Assembly (NCBI RefSeq): GCF_003350535.1
Contig: NZ_QQBB01000001.1
Location: 296,727 to 360,726, forward strand
Source of the DNA: Microvirga subterranea
Lineage (GTDB): Bacteria; Pseudomonadota; Alphaproteobacteria; Rhizobiales; Beijerinckiaceae
Length of the DNA: 64,000 nucleotides
Direction of reading: 5' to 3'
The position numbers were made by a program, and so were the translations under genes. Of the stretch, positions 56,028 to 64,000 are shown in pieces. A model generated the notes under the pieces. The model ran no database searches and had not been told where the DNA came from. It saw only the letters and a list, made by a program, of their open reading frames with translations. Within the stretch, counting starts at the first letter, position 1; each line of letters begins with the position of its first letter.

Positions 56028-58268
56028 TCACGCCGCTCCTTCGGAAACAGGCAAGGAAAAGTAGAATGTAGCACCCTGGTCGAGAACACCCTCGGCCCAG
56101 GCGCGGCCGCCATGTCGCTCCACAATGCGGCGAACATTGGCCAATCCGATCCCGGTGCCCTCGAATTCCTCCATCCGGTGCAGGCGCTGGAAGACACCGA
56201 ACAATTTGCCGACATAGGTCATGTCGAAGCCGACGCCATTGTCCCGAACGGAATAGACGATCTCTCCGTCGTGCCGCAGGCCGCCGATCTCGATCCGGGC
56301 CTCGTCACGCGTTCGGGTGTATTTCACGGCGTTCGACAGAAGGTTCTCCCAAACGAGGCGGATCATCACCGGGTCCGCGACGGCCGGGGGCAGGTCGTTG
56401 ATCTTCCAGGCGACCCGGCGCCCGCCCACCTCCATGGCGAGCGATTGCCGGACCTCGTCGACCATCTGGCGCATGTCGAGGCGCCGGGGCTTCAGGGAGG
56501 TGCGCCCCATCTGCGAGAAGCTGAGCAGGTTGTCGACCAGGGTGCCGGCCGTATAGGCGGATTCGATGATCGTGTCGACGTAGCGGCGGCCGCGCTCGCT
56601 GAGCTGCTCCGCCTCCTGCTTCTTCAAGAGCTCGGAGTAGCCCACGATGTGGCGGAACGGCGCGCGCAGATCGTGCGAAACGGAGTAGGAAAAGGCCTCC
56701 AGCTCCTTGTTGCTGCGCTGCAGCTCGCTCGTCAGCTCCGCAAGCTCCTCGGCCCGGCGCAGGACGATGCCGACGACCGTGTTGCGCAGCTCCTTGACGG
56801 CCTCGATCTCGGTCGGATCCCACGGGAGGGCGCGGCCCCGCACGGTTTCCTTCCAGATCTCGAAGGAAAGCCGCGGATGAAGCTTCTGCACGCCCCCCAC
56901 CTCCTGGACCGGCTTCGTCGGGTCGCCGCCCCAGTTGACCGTCTGCACGACCTCGGGCCGGAACCAGAGCACGTAGCTCGCATGCCGCTTCGAGATCGAG
57001 ATCGAGAGCAGGCCGCTCGCCACATCCGCATAGGCGGACGCCTGAGGGAAGTGCTGCGACAGCGTATCGGTGGCGAACACGTCCTCGTCGTGGTGCTCGG
57101 CGAGCCAGGCATACAATGCCCTGACGGCGCTCTCGCTCGGCGTCTTCCCGAGGCGCCAGCAATGATCTCCGGACACGATCGCGGCGCCTTGGGCACCGGC
57201 CAGACGCATGAGTTCCGAGGGGTGCTTCACCAGGCCCTCGATGAAGATCTCTTCCTCGGCCATATGGGCGAGAAGCCGCGCCTGCACGGACCGAAGGCGG
57301 ATGCGGTTCTCGGCCAGGATCGTGTTCTCGCGCGCTTCGAGCTGCAGCGAGAAGATCTGGGTGAGGAAGTCACAGGCATTGCGCACCTGCAGCGGAACCC
57401 GCCGGGGATCCTTGTTGTGGCAGGAGATCAGCCCCCACAGCCTGCCGTCGCGCAGGATCGAGATCGACATGGACGCGAGCGTGCCCATGTTGCGCATGTA
57501 CTGAAGATGAACCGGGGAGACGCTGCGCAGCACCGAGTCGCTCAGGTCGAGCGGCGTCGGATCATGGGACTCGATGGGAACCGGCGTGTAATTGGCGTCG
57601 GGAATGATGCGAAGCCGGTTGCGCCGGTAGAGCTCCCGCGCCTGGGCCGGGATGTCCGAGGCCGGAAAGCGCAGGTCGAGATAGGACGGCAGGACTTCGT
57701 TCCTGTCCTCCGCGATGACCGTGCCGTTCCAGTTGTCGTCGAAGCGATAGACTAGGACGCGGTCGAACCCGGTCAGGCGGCGGACGTCTTCCGCGGCGAC
57801 CCGGCAGAGATCGTCCACGGTCACCGTCGTGCGCAGCTGGTCGACGAAGCGGCGGAGCGTCGGATAGAGCGCATCGAGGCTGGCGACCGAATTGGCCGGA
57901 ATTTCCTCGAGCTCCAGCACCACCTGGTCGCCAGAGCGGGAGAGCACTGCATCGAAGCTCCGCTCGCCGGTCGTGGTCTCGAGCCTCATGGGACGCAGAT
58001 AGCGGGTTCCCTCCTCGGCGCTCGGCTGGGCGACGTCCGCCCCGATCTCGGCCGCGAGCAAGGGCAGTGCCTGCAGCAGGGGCCGGTTCAGGAGCGTGCC
58101 TGGGGCGAGCCCGAACAGGGGAGCGATGTTCGCGCTCGCATAGGTGACGACCTGGTCGGATGGCCGCATCGCCAGCAGGATCCCGTGCGGCTGGATGCTG
58201 CCTGGGATGTGGATGGGCTCGCGCTCGCACGCGGTCAGATCGAGGTCCGGTGGTGTCTGAACGTTCAT
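56028..58268 (-). CDS. bphP: Bacteriophytochrome histidine kinase
   Basis: 746 residues. PAS with chromophore Cys14 (TACEREPIHIPG), GAF with PASDIP (202-207), PHY with its tongue motif HPRLSFE (464-470), and a HisKA/HATPase module: H532 in SYSVSHDLRAPF, N-box NLLSNAVKYT and GTGIGLANVRRI. Binds biliverdin and senses red/far-red light. I start at ATG 58268, which overlaps the haem oxygenase stop as ATGA and has GAGG before it; ATG 58280 would add four residues. Confidence 0.95.
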   Translation of the reverse strand: MNVQTPPDLDLTACEREPIHIPGSIQPHGILLAMRPSDQVVTYASANIAPLFGLAPGTLLNRPLLQALPLLAAEIGADVAQPSAEEGTRYLRPMRLETTTGERSFDAVLSRSGDQVVLELEEIPANSVASLDALYPTLRRFVDQLRTTVTVDDLCRVAAEDVRRLTGFDRVLVYRFDDNWNGTVIAEDRNEVLPSYLDLRFPASDIPAQARELYRRNRLRIIPDANYTPVPIESHDPTPLDLSDSVLRSVSPVHLQYMRNMGTLASMSISILRDGRLWGLISCHNKDPRRVPLQVRNACDFLTQIFSLQLEARENTILAENRIRLRSVQARLLAHMAEEEIFIEGLVKHPSELMRLAGAQGAAIVSGDHCWRLGKTPSESAVRALYAWLAEHHDEDVFATDTLSQHFPQASAYADVASGLLSISISKRHASYVLWFRPEVVQTVNWGGDPTKPVQEVGGVQKLHPRLSFEIWKETVRGRALPWDPTEIEAVKELRNTVVGIVLRRAEELAELTSELQRSNKELEAFSYSVSHDLRAPFRHIVGYSELLKKQEAEQLSERGRRYVDTIIESAYTAGTLVDNLLSFSQMGRTSLKPRRLDMRQMVDEVRQSLAMEVGGRRVAWKINDLPPAVADPVMIRLVWENLLSNAVKYTRTRDEARIEIGGLRHDGEIVYSVRDNGVGFDMTYVGKLFGVFQRLHRMEEFEGTGIGLANVRRIVERHGGRAWAEGVLDQGATFYFSLPVSEGAA

Positions 58269-58831
58269 GGCACCTCGCATAACCAGTCATGCATGACATC
58301 GAAGGTCCGGCTCGCGGAGGCGACGATGAGATCGTCCGTCTCGGGCGAGGACGCGGCGGCGAGCATCGTCCCGAAGGATTTCCACATCATGGCCGTGTCC
58401 CGTCCGTAGGACCGGAAATAGGCGCAGCCGGTCTCGACGGAAAGTCCGAGCCGGCGCTCCACGTCACGGGCGATGATCGTGCCACCGAGGGTGGAACCCT
58501 CGACCACATACATGCTCCCCAGCACGGCGGTGGGGGCCTGCAGGGGCATCAAGGGATGGCAGCGCGGCAATCGGGCAATTTCATGAGCGCTCATTCCGAG
58601 GGCCCGGAGATCCCGGGCCAGAAGATCGGCCTTGCAGCGGCGACGGAAGGCCTGCCGGTCCGGAGCGCGCGCTTCCGCCGCCGCCTCCCATACCGTGTGG
58701 AACCCGTAGAACCGGGCCAGCAGCGCGCGATAGGCCTCGCGTGACGCGATCCGTCGTTCGAGGTCGATCGCCGCCTCGATCCGATCGTGGGCCGGACGCG
58801 TTTCAATTTTCAGTCGTTCGAGCAATGTCAT
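58265..58831 (-). CDS. bphO: Biliverdin-forming haem oxygenase
   Basis: About 188 residues, HO-1 fold family. KIETRPAHDRIE near residue 8-19 carries the proximal His; SMYVVEGSTLGGTII near 103-117 matches the distal-helix/GG region. Opens haem to biliverdin, the BphP chromophore. ATG 58831 begins the conserved domain; ATG 58876 would add 15 residues and neither has a good RBS. First gene of the phytochrome operon. Confidence 0.92.
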   Translation of the reverse strand: MTLLERLKIETRPAHDRIEAAIDLERRIASREAYRALLARFYGFHTVWEAAAEARAPDRQAFRRRCKADLLARDLRALGMSAHEIARLPRCHPLMPLQAPTAVLGSMYVVEGSTLGGTIIARDVERRLGLSVETGCAYFRSYGRDTAMMWKSFGTMLAAASSPETDDLIVASASRTFDVMHDWLCEVP

Positions 58832-58939
58832 GAATGAAGGGACTCTAGGGAAACTTTTCCCCCGCGTATAGGCCATGGAGGTCGTAAACGGGGCTCGCCT
58901 TCTGCGAGGTCAATTTAACGTGAAGGTGACGGCCCGGCT

Positions 58940-59688
58940 TCACGAGGTCGCCGCGACGCCGCCAAGCTTCCGGGCCATTGTTCGCTCCGCCGTCATGAAC
59001 AGGTCGTGGATCAGGATCGCCAGCAGGGCGACCACGGCTCCGCCCTGAAGGATGAAGGCCGTATTGTTCGATTGCAGCCCGGCGATGATGACCTCCCCCA
59101 GCCCCTTGGCCGCCACCGTCGAGCCGATCGTGGCGGTGCCGAGATTGATGACGACCGAGAGTCGGATTCCCGCCAGGATGATCGGCATCGCCAGCGGGAG
59201 TTCCACCTCGAGGAGGCGCCTCGATGGGCTCATCCCCATGCCCTTGGCGGCCTCGAGGGTGAGCGGGGAAACCTGCGTGAGACCCGTCAGGGTGTTCTCG
59301 AAGATCGGCAGGAGCCCGTAGAGAAAGAGCGCGATGAGGGTCGGCTTCGCGCCGAAACCGACGAGCGGCACGGCGATCGCCAGGACGGCGATCGGCGGGA
59401 AGGTCTGGCCGATGTTCACGAGGCTGCGGGAGAGGGGCAGGAACTCCATCCCCATCGGGCGCGTGACGAAGATCCCGAGCAGCACTGCCACGACGGTGCT
59501 CGCCAGCGTCGCGCCGAAGACGGTTGCAAGGTGGGCGAGCGTGAGCGTCAGAAGGCTGCCCTGATTGTAGATGGCCGGAGCGCCGTTCACCGTGAGGGGC
59601 TCGAAGACGGGCGCGAACAGGTCCGGCGCCGTCACGAAAGCGACGAGGAGCAGAAGCGCCGAGGCGCGCAGGAGCACGGAACCCCGGC

Positions 59689-59692
<4 letters not shown>
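58940..59692 (-). CDS. Osmoprotectant ABC transporter permease (OpuCB/YehW type)
   Basis: 250 residues, inner membrane, five to six helices. BPD_transp_1 loop TLEAAKGMGMSPSRRLLEVELPLAMPIILAGIR, seen as EAAKGMG and ELPLAMP. Last gene of a four-gene osmolyte importer; start overlaps the ATPase stop as ATGA (59689-59692). Confidence 0.9.
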
Positions 59693-60619
<927 letters not shown>

Positions 60620-60627
<8 letters not shown>

Positions 60628-61819
60628 GGCCGTTCGCCAGGTCGATGGCGGCATCGAGAATCACGGCCGCCGTGAAGGCGAGCGCGACGGTGGGAATGGC
60701 GCCGAGCAGCACGAGATCGATCGCCGTCTGCCCGATGCCCTGGAACACGAAGGTGCCGAACCCTCCCCCTCCGATCAGCGCCGCGACGGTGGCGAGGCCG
60801 AGATTCTGCACGAGCACGATGCGGATGCCCGTGAGGATGACCGGGAGCGCGAGCGGAAGCTCGATCTGCGTGAGGCGCTGCCGGTCGGACAGGCCCATGC
60901 CGCGGGCCGCCTCGACGACCGCCGCCGGAACCTGCGCAAGGCCCACCACGGTGTTCCCGACGATCGGCAGGAGCGAATAGAGAAAGAGCGCCACCAGGGC
61001 CGGGGCGCCGCCGATGCCGCGGATTCCGACTTCCGCCGCGAGCGGCACCGTGGCGGCCAGATAGCCGAGCGGCACCATCAGGATGCCGAAGAGGGCGATG
61101 CTCGGGATCGTCTGGACGATGCTGAGCACCGGGAGGATCGCGGCCCTCAGCCGGGGCGCGCGATGACAGAGAATGCCGAGCGGCAGCCCGACCAGGCAGG
61201 CGGCCAGGAGCGATCCGAGCGCCAGGAAGAGGTGCTGCCTGGCCTCGCGCCAGAAGCCGTCGGCCCGGGTGGCGTATTCCTTCAGGATCGACAGCCCGTT
61301 CCAGGCTCCCGAGAGCACCAGAAGCGCCACGAAGGCCGCCGCGACCGCGAGCGCCGCGAGGCGCGCCCAGGGACCGAGGCGCAGGCGCGTGAGCGAATCC
61401 GCCACCAGGAGCCCCAGGGCGAGCGCCAGGAGCCAGAAGCCCAGGGCCGGAGAGATCCGCGCGAAGGTGTTCCCGGGCGGCGTCAGGAACCACGCGGCCG
61501 CGCCGACGGAGGGCGTGACGACCATGAGCCCCAGAGCCGCCGCTCCCAGGCGCAGCCAGGGCTGCTGCACCACCACGGCCGCGACCGCCGCCAGGAGAGC
61601 CGCCGCGAGCACGGCCCCGGCCAGGATCGGTGACACCGCTTCGACCAGCATCCGGGCCTCGCCCGCCACGATCCGGTTGGCCCGGTACGTCACGAAGGGC
61701 GCGGCGAAGACCGCGATGCCGATCAGCACCGCGATCACGCCGCCGAGGCGATCGACGGAAAGGCCGGGCCGCGACGAAGCCTCGCCGAGCGCACGGCCTG
61801 GAAAGGTGGTCGGATTCAC
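60620..61819 (-). CDS. Osmoprotectant ABC transporter permease, long form (YehY type)
   Basis: 399 residues. About four extra N-terminal helices (about 25-165) precede a standard permease core (about 185-395) with EAARGMGLSDRQ and ELPLALPVILTG. This long form is typical of YehY. With the short permease it makes a heteromeric channel. Confidence 0.9.
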
Positions 61820-61876
61820 GGGCAGCCCGGTGCCTTCCGCAACATGGCAGCTCTCAAGCGATCGCGCGCGAGCCGA

Positions 61877-62788
61877 TCACTTGAGGAAGCCCTTGGACTT
61901 CAGATACTCGGTCGCGACCGCCTTCGCGGCCTCGCCGCCCACCTGCACGCGGGCGTTCAGGTTCTGAAGCGTGGTGAGATCCAGCGATTCGAAGACCGGC
62001 TTCAGCACGTCGGCGATCTTCGGGTTCTCCTTGAGGACGGCCTCGCGGACGATGGGCGCCGGCGCATAGACGGGCTGCACGTTCTTGTCGTCTTCGAGCA
62101 CCACCAGTCCGGAGGGCGCGATGCCGCCGTCCGTGCCATAGACCATCGCGGCGTTCGCCCCGTTGGTCTGCTCGGCCGCCGCCTTGATGGTCGCGGCCGT
62201 GTCGCCGCCGGACAGCACGATGAGCTGCTCGGGCTTCATCTTGAAATTGTAGGCGGCCTGGAAGGCCGGCAGGGCCGCCGCGGAATTCACGAACTCGGCC
62301 GAGGCGGCGAGCACCACCTTGCCGCCGCCCGAAACCCATTTGCCGAAATCGGACAGGCTCGCGAGCTTGTTCTGCGAGGCTACGTCCTTGCGCAGCGCGA
62401 TGGCCCAGGTGTTGTTGGCCGGCGACGGGGTGAGCCAGACGATCTTGTTGGCGTCGTAGTCGAGCTTCTTGGCCGCCTCGTAGCCCTTGGCGGCGTCCTT
62501 CCAGATCGGGTCGTCGGCCTTGTTAAAGAAGAAGCCCGCATTGCCGGTATATTCCGGATAGATGTCGATCTCGCCCGCCGTGATCGCCTTGCGAACCACG
62601 GGGGTCGCACCGAGCTGGATGCGGTCCTGCGTTTTGATGCCGTTGGCATTGAGGGTCAGCAGGATGATGTTGCCCAGCACTGCGCCCTCGGTGTCGATCT
62701 TCGAGGACACGACCACGTCGGCCCTGGCGGACAGGGCCGTCAGACCGAGGGCGACGGCGACGGTCAACGATTTCAGGACGGCTTTCAT
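61877..62788 (-). CDS. Osmoprotectant-binding periplasmic protein (OsmF/YehZ type)
   Basis: 303 residues. Signal peptide to about residue 23 (SARA). OpuAC-type fold: VVSSKIDTEGAVLGNIILL at the mature start, IYPEYTGNAGFFF near 98 and AMVYGTDGGIAPSGLVVLEDD near 200. Binds glycine betaine or a similar osmolyte. First gene of the importer, 57 bases ahead of the long permease. Confidence 0.9.
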   Translation of the reverse strand: MKAVLKSLTVAVALGLTALSARADVVVSSKIDTEGAVLGNIILLTLNANGIKTQDRIQLGATPVVRKAITAGEIDIYPEYTGNAGFFFNKADDPIWKDAAKGYEAAKKLDYDANKIVWLTPSPANNTWAIALRKDVASQNKLASLSDFGKWVSGGGKVVLAASAEFVNSAAALPAFQAAYNFKMKPEQLIVLSGGDTAATIKAAAEQTNGANAAMVYGTDGGIAPSGLVVLEDDKNVQPVYAPAPIVREAVLKENPKIADVLKPVFESLDLTTLQNLNARVQVGGEAAKAVATEYLKSKGFLK

Positions 62789-62911
62789 GGAGATCCCCTA
62801 GGAGTTCGGCGCAACGGCCCTGCTGTTTTAGGTCACGCCGCGCCATTAGGCAGAGGGTGCCGCCAAGAAGTTCCCCGAAATAGACGATAAAAATGCGGGA
62901 GCACGCAACAA

Positions 62912-62945
62912 GGCACCGCCGTTTTCCCCAGGGGAAGGCGGTGCC
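62912..62945 (-). terminator. Strong terminator-like hairpin after the DUF4170 gene
   Basis: GGCACCGCC (62912-62920) pairs perfectly with GGCGGTGCC (62937-62945). The interior TTCCCC/GGGGAA can extend the stem. On the minus strand it lies 30 bases past the DUF4170 stop and is followed by TTGTTG. Confidence 0.65.
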
Positions 62946-62974
62946 TGTTCAGATGCGCGGAGGAAGCGGCCGGC

Positions 62975-63181
62975 TCAAGCGGTTACGGCCGGCGGCTCCT
63001 GGGCGATGGTGAAGCGGACCTGCGCCTGCGGGCGGTGATCCTCGGAGAGGGTGCGCCAGGTGCGCTCGGCGTCGGTGCGGCTGTCGAAGGGGCCGACCAC
63101 CCGCTCCGTGCCCTGAACTAGCTGTTCGCAGTCGCAGGAGGTGTATTCACCACCGACCACCCAGAAACGTGACTTTTGCAT
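62975..63181 (-). CDS. DUF4170 family protein
   Basis: 68 residues. Matches the small alphaproteobacterial DUF4170 family (SRFWVVGGEY near the start, VGPFDSRTDAERTWR in the middle). Function unknown. ATG 63181 is chosen because GGAG stands 6 bases before it; the upstream ATG at 63193 overlaps that RBS. It follows isocitrate lyase by 42 bases and probably shares its transcript. Confidence 0.82.
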   Translation of the reverse strand: MQKSRFWVVGGEYTSCDCEQLVQGTERVVGPFDSRTDAERTWRTLSEDHRPQAQVRFTIAQEPPAVTA

Positions 63182-63223
63182 GCTGATCTCCATCGGTGAA
63201 AAGGGTTTTGGGATTTGGGAGGC

Positions 63224-64000
<777 letters not shown>

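Noticed and set aside
54495..57755. A long plus-strand open frame opposite the HWE kinase, receiver and phytochrome genes
   Set aside because: All minus-strand genes there have full domain signatures and tight overlaps; the plus frame crosses four of them.

Overview
The window is GC-rich and reads as the chromosome of an alphaproteobacterium, most probably of the order Hyphomicrobiales (Rhizobiales) near Methylobacteriaceae/Microvirga. This is inferred from family content: HWE-type histidine kinases, a BphO/BphP phytochrome pair, a HemP-HmuTUV haem locus with Irr-type iron boxes, a DUF4170 gene beside isocitrate lyase, and dense ATGA-overlapping operons. The genus is a guess from gene content only.

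Layout. 1-7.5 kb: tRNA-Ala(CGC), two secreted RTX calcium-binding proteins with related C-termini, and an exported protein of unknown function; this part is poorer in genes and locally AT-richer. 7.7-16.3 kb: a LacI-controlled sugar ABC transporter with an intracellular glycosidase and an SDR, divergent from mannonate dehydratase, likely for import and breakdown of a uronate-containing or glycerate-linked sugar. 16.4-31.6 kb: a signalling and envelope region with two SpoIIE-type phosphatases, two STAS proteins and one RsbW-like kinase (a partner-switch set), a cellulose-synthase-like glycosyltransferase divergent from a BcsC-like TPR/outer-membrane protein, an amidase, a PIG-L deacetylase, a cytoplasmic GH10 xylanase and a GAF protein. 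31.6-38.6 kb: haem acquisition, hemP-hmuTUV divergent from a TonB receptor, an IsdG-type monooxygenase, HutX and HugZ.

38.6-52.3 kb is the most interesting part. A dipeptide-type ABC transporter with an M32 carboxypeptidase diverges from a six-enzyme operon headed by a GntR-like regulator: creatininase family, ketopantoate-reductase family, SDR, cytoplasmic polysaccharide-deacetylase/cyclic-imidase family, DmpA-type P1 aminopeptidase and isoaspartyl peptidase. Together they look like a pathway for importing and dismantling cyclic, beta-linked or isoaspartyl peptides that I do not recognise as a described system. 52.4-58.8 kb: a light-sensing operon, bphO-bphP-receiver-receiver/HWE kinase-membrane HWE kinase. 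58.9-62.8 kb: an OsmF/YehZYXW-type osmolyte ABC transporter. 63-64 kb: DUF4170 gene and the 3' part of isocitrate lyase, which runs off the window.

Possible links between the regions: imported haem is opened by three unrelated enzyme types, one of which (BphO) makes the phytochrome chromophore, and the partner-switch genes flank the polysaccharide-synthase genes, which suggests control of surface polysaccharide. No CRISPR array, insertion sequence, integrase or rRNA gene was seen.
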